From positions 252,561 through 316,560 of the forward strand of contig JANXEI010000001.1 in the NCBI GenBank assembly GCA_025058835.1: a stretch of DNA of 64,000 nt, in the 5' to 3' direction. The notes under the pieces were generated by a model. It was not told the DNA's origin, searched no databases, and was given only the letters and a program-made list of their open reading frames with translations. Both the position numbers and the translations under genes were made by a program. This document shows, piece after piece, positions 9,138 to 17,771 of this stretch. Every line of letters begins with the position of its first letter. The first letter of the stretch is position 1. Source of the stretch: Acidilobaceae archaeon (lineage in GTDB: Archaea > Thermoproteota > Thermoprotei_A > Sulfolobales > Acidilobaceae).

Positions 9138-9568
9138 GGTACCTCCCTCTAACGCTTGCTGTGCTCGCCGTTATCCTCCTCTCTCGCCTCTCGCTCGTGG
9201 AGCTGAGGACGGAAGAGGGTCACGTGAGGAGGGTTCTGGTTACTTGCGATGCTCCTGTCGTCCTGGAGTTCAACAACAGTCTTACCCGCTCGCTCGTGAG
9301 GCTCAAATTCAAGGCTTGCGGGGGGCTTTGGGCAGAAGGAATAGAAACAGATCCGGGAACGTTGGAATACTACTCTGGAGGGTTCTGGGACGTAAACGAG
9401 AGCGCAAGGTCTTTCAGGGCCGAGAGGCTCCGCTTCTGCAGTGCAGACGAGTTCATAGTGAGGGTAGGAGAAGTCACGAAGAGGACATGGGAAACCTGTA
9501 TTGAGATATCAGCTGTCAACTTTGTCGACATCCTCTCAGGACTTCTGCCTATTCCTCGAGAGGAGTAG
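9125..9568 (+). CDS. Small anchored protein of unknown function
   Basis: 147 residues with no family that I recognise. Residues 5-25 are a hydrophobic segment (YLPLTLAVLAVILLS), so the protein is probably anchored with the rest outside. The outer domain has four cysteines (in VTCDAP, FKACGG, RFCSAD and WETCIE), which could form two disulfides. It overlaps the end of sfsA by 13 nt and the convergent TRAP permease gene by 33 nt. The hydrophobic start, paired cysteines and a strand pattern free of stops support a real gene. Function unknown. Confidence 0.6.
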   Translation: MPSLRYLPLTLAVLAVILLSRLSLVELRTEEGHVRRVLVTCDAPVVLEFNNSLTRSLVRLKFKACGGLWAEGIETDPGTLEYYSGGFWDVNESARSFRAERLRFCSADEFIVRVGEVTKRTWETCIEISAVNFVDILSGLLPIPREE

Positions 9569-11653
9569 GACAACCCCTGCAGTCAAGCCCAGCACATTAA
9601 GGAGCTCCACCGGCAGTATGAGGAGCACGCCAGCCACCCCCAGCGCGACCCTTCCCCAACTTGGTATCTCCCTTCCCTTCCCATCATAGCCTGCGTTTGC
9701 AATTGCGATCAGCCAAGTGCCCGCTGCCAGAGATATCACGCGAGTTATGACGAGAGTTGCCGTCCATAGGAGGTCTGAGGTGAGGAGCACTGGCATAATA
9801 AGCACTGCGGAGCCCCAGTAGGACCATATCATGCTAGGAGCGTAGAGGTACTTTGGAAGAGCCACGAGGGCCGCCTTAACGCCTATCTTCAGCGGGTTTT
9901 CCTTGAAGGCTGCCGCAGCGGCAAAGTTAGAGAGACCTACAGGAGGCGTAACGTCAGCTAACATAGCCATGTAGAACAGGAACATGTGAGTGGCAAGGAG
10001 TGCGGCTTCCTCAGGGATGCCAGAGGAGGTCGCCAGCTTTATTATAGCAGGGGCCGTTAGGAGAGAAGAGAGCACATAAGTAGCGGTGGGGGGCACGCCG
10101 AGGCCGAGGAGGAGGGAGAAACCAGTAGCGAAGATTATTGCTAGTGGGAGGCTGTCCCCCACGAGGTTCAGGAGAGCAATGGTGAACTTCTGATGAAGGC
10201 CTGAAATGACGACCATGGACATTATGACGTTGGCTATAGTTATTGACACGCCTATGGGAGCCACCATCTTCATCCCCTCGGCCAACCCCTCTGGTAGCCT
10301 GCGAATGTTACCTCTCATCTCGGGAACTCCCAAGGCAAGTAGGACAGAGGCGAGTATCGCAGCGCCTACAGCCAAGCGCACCGTGTAGCCGAAGAAAATG
10401 AAGATCAGGATAAGCAACGCCGGAACGAACGGGACGAGGAGTTTGAGGTCGATCCCCCTCTCTACTGGCACATCAACGGCCCTGATGCCGATACCCCTCA
10501 CGTAGTACTCGTTGTACAGAAGTATGGAGAGGGCATACAGGAGGGCAGGGAGCACTGACATCACTATTACCCAGGCGTATGGGACGTTTATGACCTCTAC
10601 TATGATGAAAGCAACGGCCCCCAAGATAGGGGGAGTTATTATGGCCAATGTGCCGGCATTAGAGACGATGCCTGCTGCTACAAGGGTGGGATAGCCTGCA
10701 GCCTTGTATATGTCCCTCATGGTAGCGCCTATGAAGGCGGTGTCGGCAGCGCCAGAGCCAGATATCATGCCCATCCCGATCCCCATCCCCACCGTGGCCC
10801 TCCCCACGCTGTACGGGCTCTTGCCGAGCAGCCTGAAGAAGGCCTTTGCCATTGCGTCTCCGTAGCCGAGCACCGTGAGAACGCCCGCAAGCAGGGTGAA
10901 ATACACCACATACTTCAGCGAGACGTTCGTGATCAGACCGAAGAGGGCAGCCTCGGTCTCGCTGTAAATCTTTGCAGAGAGGAACGCCACGTCAAAGCCA
11001 GGATGATACCAAGGCCGAGGGAGCAGGTAGCCGTATATGTTGTAGAGAATGAAGAGGACAGCAAGAAGGGGCATCTCAGGCCCTATGAAGCGGAGGACGA
11101 GCCCGAAGAGGAGGAGCGCCATAGTCCAGCCCATTGCCACGTCCCAAGGCTCAGGGGTTATGATGCGGTAGATGAGCTCCTCGTAGAACAGCACTTGATA
11201 TACATAGGGGGCTATCGTTGCTAGCGCGAGGAGAACGCTCAGGCTACGCGAGACCTCCGCGAAGGAAGGGGATAGGGGCGATAGCACGGGCAGGAACAGA
11301 GAGAGGAACCATATCGTGAGGAGGAAAGCAGCGGCCAGAGGCGCTCCCGCATCTACGAGGTAGTTCGTAGCAAGGTATGTGGGGAGAGCACTGAGGACGA
11401 GGAGTAGCAGCGAGAGACCCCACCTTATGCCTATCCCCGGCTGCTGGTGATGATCAGCTTGATACGTGAGGTAACCAATGAGGAGCAAGAAGAAAACGTG
11501 AGTGGCCCTCTGGAGTTGAGTGAGGTCTAGGATACCGATCCTATACTGGTAGGACAGGGGAGTGTAGGGGTGAACGATGAGGTAGAGGTGGTAGAGAGCT
11601 CCTATTATCGCAATGAGGTAGAGGGCTCTCCTCAGAGCTGCTGAAGGCAACAC
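9536..11653 (-). CDS. TRAP transporter permease, fused 4TM/12TM (DctQM)
   Basis: Integral membrane protein of 705 residues with about 16-18 hydrophobic helices. It is the fused small plus large subunit form of a tripartite ATP-independent periplasmic transporter, the type paired with TAXI receptors. The N-terminal ~200 residues correspond to the 4-TM subunit. The remainder is the 12-TM subunit, with signatures such as GMGMISGSGAADTAFIG, GLGVPPTATYVLSS and ADVTPPVGLSNFAAAAAF. Transport is driven by an ion gradient; substrates of TAXI systems are usually organic acids or amino acids. The receptor gene lies 3 bp upstream on the same strand, so the two form one operon. Confidence 0.93.
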   Translation of the reverse strand: MLPSAALRRALYLIAIIGALYHLYLIVHPYTPLSYQYRIGILDLTQLQRATHVFFLLLIGYLTYQADHHQQPGIGIRWGLSLLLLVLSALPTYLATNYLVDAGAPLAAAFLLTIWFLSLFLPVLSPLSPSFAEVSRSLSVLLALATIAPYVYQVLFYEELIYRIITPEPWDVAMGWTMALLLFGLVLRFIGPEMPLLAVLFILYNIYGYLLPRPWYHPGFDVAFLSAKIYSETEAALFGLITNVSLKYVVYFTLLAGVLTVLGYGDAMAKAFFRLLGKSPYSVGRATVGMGIGMGMISGSGAADTAFIGATMRDIYKAAGYPTLVAAGIVSNAGTLAIITPPILGAVAFIIVEVINVPYAWVIVMSVLPALLYALSILLYNEYYVRGIGIRAVDVPVERGIDLKLLVPFVPALLILIFIFFGYTVRLAVGAAILASVLLALGVPEMRGNIRRLPEGLAEGMKMVAPIGVSITIANVIMSMVVISGLHQKFTIALLNLVGDSLPLAIIFATGFSLLLGLGVPPTATYVLSSLLTAPAIIKLATSSGIPEEAALLATHMFLFYMAMLADVTPPVGLSNFAAAAAFKENPLKIGVKAALVALPKYLYAPSMIWSYWGSAVLIMPVLLTSDLLWTATLVITRVISLAAGTWLIAIANAGYDGKGREIPSWGRVALGVAGVLLILPVELLNVLGLTAGVVLLLSRNRQKS

Positions 11654-11656
11654 GTG

Positions 11657-12778
11657 TTACCTCTTCAGCGCCCCTACCTCCAGATAGTACGCAATGGCTC
11701 CCCTATGGTAAGGCATGACTCCTCCGTAGAGCAGGAGGGCGTTCTCTAGCCTCGTGTCCCTTGCTGCTGCTACGGCCCGATGGAGAGTGGGGAGGTTCTC
11801 GAAGACCACCTTCGTTATTGTGTACGCGACCTCTGGTGGCGTGTCCTTGTGACAAACGAAGACGTTCCAGAAGGAGAGGGTAGGAGTGTCCTCTGCCGTG
11901 CCATATACCGTCCTAGCGATCGTCCCCCTCGCAGCGAGCCCTGGGAAGGCAGCCGCGAACTTGTTTGCAGTTGCCTCATCGATGGGCACAAGGTAGAGCT
12001 GCTTCCCCCTAGCTGCAAGGGTTCTGGAGAGCTCCACTATGGAGCTCGTAGGGAGACCGCCGCTCCAGAAGAAGGCATCGATAGCGCCGTCCCTTAGGGC
12101 GTTGGCGCTCTCCGCTACTCCGAGCCTCTCCCACTTGGAGAAGTCGCGGGAGGGCTCTATTCCTATGAGCCTCAATATCTGTAGGGCCTCCACCTCTGTC
12201 CCACTACCGGGAGCACCCGTGGAGACCCTCTTGCCCTTGAGATCCGAGAGGCTTTTGATCCCTGAATCAGCGGTAGTAACCACATGGAGGAAGTTCGGAT
12301 ATGCTGCCCAGAGGATGGCTATGGGAGCTGGCCTCTCGGCAAATCTCTCATGTCTGCCGGTGAACGCAAGATATGCAACCTCTGGCAAGCTCATGGCACA
12401 GTATATGACTCCTTTTTCCACGTCAGTCTTGTCCCTTATGAGAAGGAGGTTGTCCACAGAAGCTGCCGTCTGAATGCTCGTTGCCTGAATGTCCGTGAGG
12501 TTTGAGAGGAGGCCTGCAACGGTCGCCCCATATACGAAGTAAACGCCGCCCACTCCTCCTGTGGCAATGACTACGCTATATTTCCTCTCAGGAGTTGGGG
12601 TAGGTGAGGGAACGGGCGTCGTAGGGGTCTCCCCAGGAGTGGGAGTTGGGGTAGGTGAGGGGGTAGGCGCTGGCCGGCTAGGGCTCTCCTGGAGGGAGAA
12701 GAGGAGAGCACCGACCACTATGAGAATCAGGAGAGCACCGACCAAGACATAAGCGAACCTTGAGGACATGTATAGCAC
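11657..12778 (-). CDS. TAXI-family TRAP transporter solute receptor
   Basis: Surface-anchored substrate-binding protein. Residues ~9-30 form a membrane anchor or signal segment. A Thr/Pro/Ser linker follows (residues ~32-66, runs of PTPTPTP), then the TAXI-type periplasmic-binding domain beginning SVVIATGGVGGVYFVYG. The anchor plus linker replaces the periplasm that archaea lack and holds the receptor just outside the membrane. GTG 12778 would be nearly leaderless from the TATA box at 12800-12814; ATG 12769 is the alternative start. It forms an operon with the fused permease. The ligand cannot be read from sequence. Confidence 0.92.
   Translation of the reverse strand: MLYMSSRFAYVLVGALLILIVVGALLFSLQESPSRPAPTPSPTPTPTPGETPTTPVPSPTPTPERKYSVVIATGGVGGVYFVYGATVAGLLSNLTDIQATSIQTAASVDNLLLIRDKTDVEKGVIYCAMSLPEVAYLAFTGRHERFAERPAPIAILWAAYPNFLHVVTTADSGIKSLSDLKGKRVSTGAPGSGTEVEALQILRLIGIEPSRDFSKWERLGVAESANALRDGAIDAFFWSGGLPTSSIVELSRTLAARGKQLYLVPIDEATANKFAAAFPGLAARGTIARTVYGTAEDTPTLSFWNVFVCHKDTPPEVAYTITKVVFENLPTLHRAVAAARDTRLENALLLYGGVMPYHRGAIAYYLEVGALKR
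12591..12661. repeat. Direct repeat encoding the Thr/Pro linker
   Basis: A 20-nt unit (GGAGTTGGGGTAGGTGAGGG on the plus strand) occurs at 12591-12610 and again, identical, at 12642-12661. It encodes part of the receptor's Pro/Thr-rich linker. Such repeats can change length by slippage and so vary between strains. Confidence 0.8.
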
Positions 12779-12799
12779 CGTAAACGACTATAGGTGGAT

Positions 12800-12814
12800 G
12801 GTATTATATTTATC
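12800..12814 (-). promoter_or_regulatory. TATA box of the TRAP operon
   Basis: Minus-strand GATAAATATAATACC, with its centre ~28 nt before the GTG start at 12778, predicts a leaderless or near-leaderless message. Confidence 0.5.
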
Positions 12815-12880
12815 TACTATAGTTTCACGGAAAAATTAAAAAACTAGTTAGTTAATAAGTCTCTCGCATACCATTTCTCG

Positions 12881-14080
12881 GTGACGTCGTTGCTCCTCCG
12901 CGGAGTGCGGGTCCTCGATCTGAGCAGATCCCTCGCTGGCCCCATTGCTACGCTGTTGCTCGGCGATCTGGGGGCAGAGATCATAAAAGTGGAGGCACTA
13001 GAGGGAGACGAAACGAGACAGTGGGCCCCCTTCGTAGGGAGCGAGAGCGTTTACTTCCTCAGCATAAACAGGAACAAGAAGAGCGTGGCCGTTGACCTCA
13101 GGACAGAGGAGGGGAGGGAAATCGTCAGGAGGCTGGCGAGGAGAAGCGATGTTGTCATAGAAAACTTCAGGTTGGGCGTGGCAGAGAGACTCGGCGTCGA
13201 CTACGAGAGCTTGAGGAAGGAGAAGAGGGACATAATTTACTGCTCTATCAGGGGCTTCGGTTCCCTCAGTCCCTATGCAGAGAGGCCTGCTTACGATCTC
13301 ATAGTTCAAGCCATGAGCGGCATAATGCTCTCTACTGGCGAGGAGGGGGGACCTCCTGTTCGGATAGCCTTTGCCCTCTTTGACATAATAGCGGGGCTCA
13401 TAGCTTCCAACGCCGTGCTGGCAGCCCTCCTGAAGAGAGGAGAGAAGGGTTCAACCCACATAGAGGTCTCGTTATATGACTCAGCCGTCTTCTCCATGAG
13501 CTACATAGCAATGATCTATCTGCTCACTGGCAGGAAGCCGAAGAGGTGGGGGCATGCCCATCCATCCATAGTCCCTTACCAAGCCTTCCGCTGTGCAGAC
13601 GGGAAGTGGATAGCAGTAGCGGTGACGAACGAGAAGTTCTGGAGGAACCTCTGCCTGGCTCTCGGCCTTCAGATCTGTGACGATACTAGATTCTACAGCA
13701 ATCCAAAACGCGTAGAGAACAGGGAAGAACTGGTCGCTCTCCTCGAGGAAGTCTTCCGCTCCAAGCCCTGCGATCATTGGCTCAGGCTGCTGGAGGAAAG
13801 CGACGTGCCCGCGGCTCCCGTTAACGAGCTCGACGAGGCTCTCAGCGATCCCCATCTAGAATCCTCTGGACTCCTAGGTTATGTGGAGCACTCGACTCTG
13901 GGGAAGATAAGGCAGCTCCTCTTCCCAGCCCTTCTAGACGGTATTAGGCCCCAGCCTATTCTTCCTCCGCCTCTCTTCGGAGAGCACACTGTAGAGGTCT
14001 TGAGGGAGATGGGCTACTCTGAAGAAGAGGTAATGGCCCTGCTGAGGAGGGGTATTGTTAGACAGAGCGGAAGTTCTTAA
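12881..14080 (+). CDS. CoA-transferase family III (CaiB/BaiF type)
   Basis: Class III CoA-transferase of 399 residues, the family of formyl-CoA, carnitine and succinyl-CoA:acid CoA-transferases, which move CoA between carboxylic acids through an enzyme Asp anhydride. VLDLSRSLAGPIATLLLGDLGAE and IKVE lie at the N-terminus (pieces VLDLSRSLAGP and LGDLGAEIIKVE). Asp168 in ALFDIIAGL is at the position of the catalytic Asp. GTG 12881 is used as start. It diverges from the TRAP transporter operon, so a link between uptake of an organic acid and its activation as a CoA ester is attractive, though this is inference. Its 3' end overlaps the convergent thioredoxin-like gene by 23 nt. Confidence 0.92.
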   Translation: MTSLLLRGVRVLDLSRSLAGPIATLLLGDLGAEIIKVEALEGDETRQWAPFVGSESVYFLSINRNKKSVAVDLRTEEGREIVRRLARRSDVVIENFRLGVAERLGVDYESLRKEKRDIIYCSIRGFGSLSPYAERPAYDLIVQAMSGIMLSTGEEGGPPVRIAFALFDIIAGLIASNAVLAALLKRGEKGSTHIEVSLYDSAVFSMSYIAMIYLLTGRKPKRWGHAHPSIVPYQAFRCADGKWIAVAVTNEKFWRNLCLALGLQICDDTRFYSNPKRVENREELVALLEEVFRSKPCDHWLRLLEESDVPAAPVNELDEALSDPHLESSGLLGYVEHSTLGKIRQLLFPALLDGIRPQPILPPPLFGEHTVEVLREMGYSEEEVMALLRRGIVRQSGSS

Positions 14081-14501
14081 TGTAGTACTCGAGGACTGTG
14101 TCCGTCCTCACCCCTTCCAGCCTCTCCTCCTTTATCTCTGCGCCGTTAACCTTTGCGACAAGGATGGTGGGACTGGCACTGACGTCGAACTCTGAAAAGC
14201 TCTTCGCTGCGGCCTGCGAGTCGCAGTTGCCAGAGAACCAGTTGCACATGATCACTACGAAATGTACATCTGGAGCATCGCCGTGCTTTACGAAGAGCCT
14301 GTAGAAGTGATGGTCCTGGACCCTGCAGGCAGGACAGTAAAGGTTGTCAAAATAGATCACATAGATGCCATCTCCCAACTCCCCCACCTTGAAGGGCTCT
14401 CCGTCCCTTCTCAATATCTCCCATCTCTTCGTCTGCTTGTTATACCTGTAGATGCCATGAGGGCTTCCGGGACCGGGTATAGCTTGTGTCATCTCTAGCA
14501 C
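14058..14501 (-). CDS. Thioredoxin-fold protein with CPAC motif
   Basis: 147 residues. The segment GIYVIYFDNLYCPACRVQD places a redox-type CxxC (Cys56, Cys59) at the end of the first strand, as in thioredoxins, and SASPTILV supplies the cis-Pro loop. Tyr replaces the usual Trp before the CxxC, and a third Cys pair (MCNWFSGNC) is present. It may be a disulfide oxidoreductase, but a partner is not evident. ATG 14501 and ATG 14492 are both possible starts. AT-rich GATTTAAG ~24 nt upstream suggests a short-leader transcript. Confidence 0.75.
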   Translation of the reverse strand: MLEMTQAIPGPGSPHGIYRYNKQTKRWEILRRDGEPFKVGELGDGIYVIYFDNLYCPACRVQDHHFYRLFVKHGDAPDVHFVVIMCNWFSGNCDSQAAAKSFSEFDVSASPTILVAKVNGAEIKEERLEGVRTDTVLEYYIKNFRSV

Positions 14502-14620
14502 CGAGACTTACCTGGCTGAGGGATTTAAGCTGCTCCATCTATACCCCTGGGGGGCAAGAGGAGGACTGCGAGTGCCGCCAATTGCCGAGCGCGGGGAAGG
14601 CTAGATGAAGCAAAAGCCTC

Positions 14621-16309
14621 TCAGTCCCTCACAAAAGGAGGCCTCTTCTCGCGAGCCCTTCTCCTCGCCTCCTCTATTATCTCGTCCAACCTTTCGAGGA
14701 AGTCGGGCGGGAGTTTAGTGAAGAGTGGCTCAGGCCGAGAGACCCTGTACTCTTCGGGGAAGTTGTAAAGCTCCGAGTCCCACAGCGCCTTACTCACCTG
14801 GCCCCCTAGGCCGAGCATAGACCAGAGCCTTTCCGCGGTCTTGGGCATCACCGCGGCTAGCAGGTGAGCCATCATCTTGGCTATGCTCGCCGCGCTCCAA
14901 AGGACCCTCGAGGCTTCCTCTCTGTTACTCTTCAGGAGGTGCCAGGGCTCTCTCTCGTTGAGGTATCTGTTCCCCAGCCTTGCCAGCTCGAGTATCTGCT
15001 CGCTGGCTGCCTTCAGCCTTATGTTGTCGTACTCCCTAACTGCCCTCTCAGCTATCTCCTTTGCCCTCTCCAGAACCTCCTCGCCCGGCCCCCTCGCGAC
15101 ACCTCCTGCCCTCTGGATTAGACTGAGGGTCCTGTTCACGTAGTTCCCTATGTCGTCGTTCAGCTCAGAGTTGACTATTCTGTAGAGCTCGCTCCAGGTG
15201 AAGTTCTGGTCTCCGCCCTCCGGCCTCAGCCTGGTGAGTATCCACCTCCAGTACTCCCCCGGCAGCAGCTCGAGGGCCTCGTCGACCCAGATGCCAACCC
15301 TTCTGCTCTTGCTGAAGTGACTACCTTCGTATAGCAAGTACTCGGTGGCGCTGATCCGCCAGGGGAGGACGTAAGGCTCTCCGCTGGCGAGGAGCATTGC
15401 TGGGAAGATTATGGAGTGGAAGGGTATGTTGTCCTTTCCTATGAAGTAAACGGTCCTCACCCCCTCTCCCATCCACCAACTCTTCCACTCCTCCTCCCTG
15501 CCCTGCGAGCGGAGGTACTCGATGGTGGCACTCACGTAACCGAGTAGGGCATCAAACCACACGTAGATGGTCTTCCCCTTTGCGCCGGCAAAGGGAGCCT
15601 CTATCCCCCAGCTGGTGTCCCTTGTAACGCTCCTAGCCTTCAATCCCTGCGTGACCCAGTTGAGGCTGTACTCCCTCACGTTGTCCTGGAGCTCGAGGTT
15701 GCTCTCCAACCACTTCAGCAGCCTCTCCCTCTCCCTCCCCAAGTCTATGTACCAATGGCGAGTGAGCTTGAAGAGCGGGCGAGAGCCACAAAGGGCACAG
15801 CGCGGCTCTAGCAGCTCTGAGGGGTGCAGGAGCTTGCCGCACCTGTCGCATTGATCTCCCCTTGCCCTATCGTAACCGCAGTTCGGACACTTGCCCTCTA
15901 CGAACCGGTCGGGGAGGAACATCTTGTCCTTCTCACAGTACGGCAGAACCTCGTCCTGCTCGAAAACGTATCCTCTCTCCATGAGCCTCGACATGAAAGC
16001 CTTGACGAACTCCTTGTGGACCTCGCTCTCAGTGCGGGAGTAGAGGCTGAACTCCACCCCGAGCTCGGTGAACAGCTCAAGGTCTCGCCTGTGGACGGCA
16101 CTCGTGAGCTCCTTCGGCTCGAGCCCCTTCTTTCTCGCCTCTAGCTCTATGGGAGTGCCGTGCTCGTCGCTGCCCGTAACGAATATCACCTCATGACCTC
16201 TCAGCCGCAAATACCTAGCGTAGATGTCAGCGCTCACTATGTGGATGACAGTGCCTAGGTGGGGAATATAATTGACGTAAGGCCACGCGGCTGTTACTAT
16301 GTATCTCAG
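14621..16309 (-). CDS. metG: Methionyl-tRNA synthetase, apparent CTG start
   Basis: Class I synthetase charging tRNA-Met. The HIGH-type motif is PHLGT, early in the protein, then FVTGSDEHGTPIE, two zinc knuckles (CPNC..CDRC and CALC regions) and the KMSKS equivalent HFSKSR. The first GTG (16237) lies after the HIGH-type motif. Reading upstream in frame gives RYIVTAAWPYVNYIPHLG preceded by CTG at 16309-16307, then CAG, GAA and a TGA stop. No ATG, GTG or TTG exists between that stop and the motif. GGTGA lies 6 nt before the CTG and a TATA box ~40 nt before it, so CTG is the likely start (562 residues) unless the sequence has an error. Confidence 0.9.
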   Translation of the reverse strand: MRYIVTAAWPYVNYIPHLGTVIHIVSADIYARYLRLRGHEVIFVTGSDEHGTPIELEARKKGLEPKELTSAVHRRDLELFTELGVEFSLYSRTESEVHKEFVKAFMSRLMERGYVFEQDEVLPYCEKDKMFLPDRFVEGKCPNCGYDRARGDQCDRCGKLLHPSELLEPRCALCGSRPLFKLTRHWYIDLGRERERLLKWLESNLELQDNVREYSLNWVTQGLKARSVTRDTSWGIEAPFAGAKGKTIYVWFDALLGYVSATIEYLRSQGREEEWKSWWMGEGVRTVYFIGKDNIPFHSIIFPAMLLASGEPYVLPWRISATEYLLYEGSHFSKSRRVGIWVDEALELLPGEYWRWILTRLRPEGGDQNFTWSELYRIVNSELNDDIGNYVNRTLSLIQRAGGVARGPGEEVLERAKEIAERAVREYDNIRLKAASEQILELARLGNRYLNEREPWHLLKSNREEASRVLWSAASIAKMMAHLLAAVMPKTAERLWSMLGLGGQVSKALWDSELYNFPEEYRVSRPEPLFTKLPPDFLERLDEIIEEARRRAREKRPPFVRD

Positions 16310-16342
16310 CTGTTCTCACCGAAGCCGTGGGAAAATGAGGGG

Positions 16343-16355
16343 AAAGTTTTAAGCC
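16343..16355 (-). promoter_or_regulatory. TATA box of metG
   Basis: Minus-strand GGCTTAAAACTTT, ~38 nt before the CTG start, predicts transcription from about 16323 and a ~14-nt leader holding the GGTGA ribosome-binding site. It overlaps the 3' end of the small membrane protein gene upstream. Confidence 0.5.
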
Positions 16356-16621
16356 CTCCTCTGGGGCTCCTGTACCTCTTCTACATATATTCCTATGACC
16401 CTCTTTACCCCCTCTTCGCAGTTACCCGTTACTAGGCCTACGTAGTCGCCCTCCCTGAATTCCCTCCTCTCCACCTTGTCTTTGCAGGCCTCCAGCGTGT
16501 AGGCCTTTACAGCACGCCCTGCACTTGCACTTCTCGAGAGCTCCATTGACTGGCGCAGGAGGACGAAGAGGAGGAGCCCCAGTAAGAATATGACAAGCAG
16601 GGGCTGGAGCCAGTCCATTGC
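16349..16621 (-). CDS. Small membrane protein of unknown function
   Basis: About 90 residues. One strong transmembrane helix near the N-terminus (LQPLLVIFLLGLLLFVLL) precedes a ~55-residue soluble, charged domain with two Cys (EACKDK, TGNCEEG). ATG 16621 is preferred because GGTGA lies 8 nt before it; GTG 16633 is also in frame. The gene begins immediately after the DUF1512 gene on the same strand and is probably translated from the same message. Both proteins have a single N-terminal helix and may work together, but nothing shows how. Confidence 0.65.
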   Translation of the reverse strand, partial: AMDWLQPLLVIFLLGLLLFVLLRQSMELSRSASAGRAVKAYTLEACKDKVERREFREGDYVGLVTGNCEEGVKRVIGIYVEEVQEPQRRA

Positions 16622-16634
16622 GCTGTTCACCAAT

Positions 16635-17732
16635 CTAGAGCACCCCGCTCGTGTTGCCTATGCCTGCAACTATTGCCGTGTCTCCCGGCTTGGTCTCTGA
16701 GATTATTATCTCCTTCGCTCTCTGCACTGCCCTCTCCACCCCTTCGTAGATCTGCTTGTTCATGGCAGAGATCGCCTCCTCCATTGACATCTTGATCACT
16801 AGGGCCCTAAGTGGGATGTTGTACTCGGCAGCCACCCTCTCAAACCTTATCTTTTCAGGCCCTATGTCGCCTATCGCTGCTCCCACTCCCTCTACCACGC
16901 TCCCGCTCTCCTCCCCCTCCAGCTTAAGGGCAGCGTCCACAGTTAGCAGCAGGTTGGGCCTCTCTCCCATCTCCCTCACCAGCTTCTCCACAGCGCTCCC
17001 AGGCTTGCCAACTGTCGGCATGGGTCCCTTCGCCTTCACAAGGATGACCCTCCTCCCCTCTATGTTGACCTCCGTGCTTACAGTCTCCCACTCTATCTCC
17101 TTCCAGTTGGCCGTGTAGTTAGCAAGCTTTGCCGCCACTAGGGGGCCGGCAGAGTCGCCTATGGGGTAGCCAGCGAGGAAGTCGTTAAGCGCCTTCCTAT
17201 ACGTGTCTGCCATTTTGAGCAGTTCAGGCATGAGTAGTTGGAGCTGCATGATGAGGACCCAGTTCCTTGTCTTCTCCCCCAGCAGCAGGTAATGTCTAAC
17301 TGCCTTGAACAAGAAGGTGAGGGCAGCCGTGATCTCTGAGAGCACCTCCGCCTTGCTCCTCACGACTTCGCTGCTCCCAGGCATAGCCCTGGCGAACTCC
17401 TCCTTGAACCTCCTGTTCCTCAGGTTGACGAGGACGTCTAACCTCTTGATTATGTCCACGGGCTCGATAGAGACGGGCTGGATCACGAAGAACTCTGTGA
17501 TCCTGTTCAGAGTGGTCTCGGGGTTCTTCGCCTCGTTCTTGACGAGGAAGTCCAGAGTCCTCCTCCTCGCATCCTCTGCCATTCCCTCCAGCACTGTGAG
17601 CTTGCCCCTAATGTCCCTTGTCCATATGTAGAGCTGGATGCGCTGGTTAAGCCCAAGGAAGAAGGCTAGCAGGAATATTATGAAGAGCAGCTGGCTGATG
17701 GCTTGGATCCATGAGGTCAGGTCCTGAACCAC
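16635..17732 (-). CDS. DUF1512 family membrane-anchored protein
   Basis: 365 residues matching my recollection of the archaeal DUF1512 family, whose function is unknown. A single transmembrane helix occupies residues ~8-27 (ISQLLFIIFLLAFFLGL), followed by a long cytoplasmic region that is helical in its first half and mixed alpha/beta in the second. The C-terminus ends ETKPGDTAIVAGIGNTSGVL, a glycine-rich stretch that could bind a nucleotide, though it is no standard P-loop. It heads a short minus-strand run with the small membrane protein. Confidence 0.78.
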   Translation of the reverse strand: MVQDLTSWIQAISQLLFIIFLLAFFLGLNQRIQLYIWTRDIRGKLTVLEGMAEDARRRTLDFLVKNEAKNPETTLNRITEFFVIQPVSIEPVDIIKRLDVLVNLRNRRFKEEFARAMPGSSEVVRSKAEVLSEITAALTFLFKAVRHYLLLGEKTRNWVLIMQLQLLMPELLKMADTYRKALNDFLAGYPIGDSAGPLVAAKLANYTANWKEIEWETVSTEVNIEGRRVILVKAKGPMPTVGKPGSAVEKLVREMGERPNLLLTVDAALKLEGEESGSVVEGVGAAIGDIGPEKIRFERVAAEYNIPLRALVIKMSMEEAISAMNKQIYEGVERAVQRAKEIIISETKPGDTAIVAGIGNTSGVL

Positions 17733-17771
17733 CTTATCTCCCTATGTTTGGCTCTATGCTAGCCCTATAAG

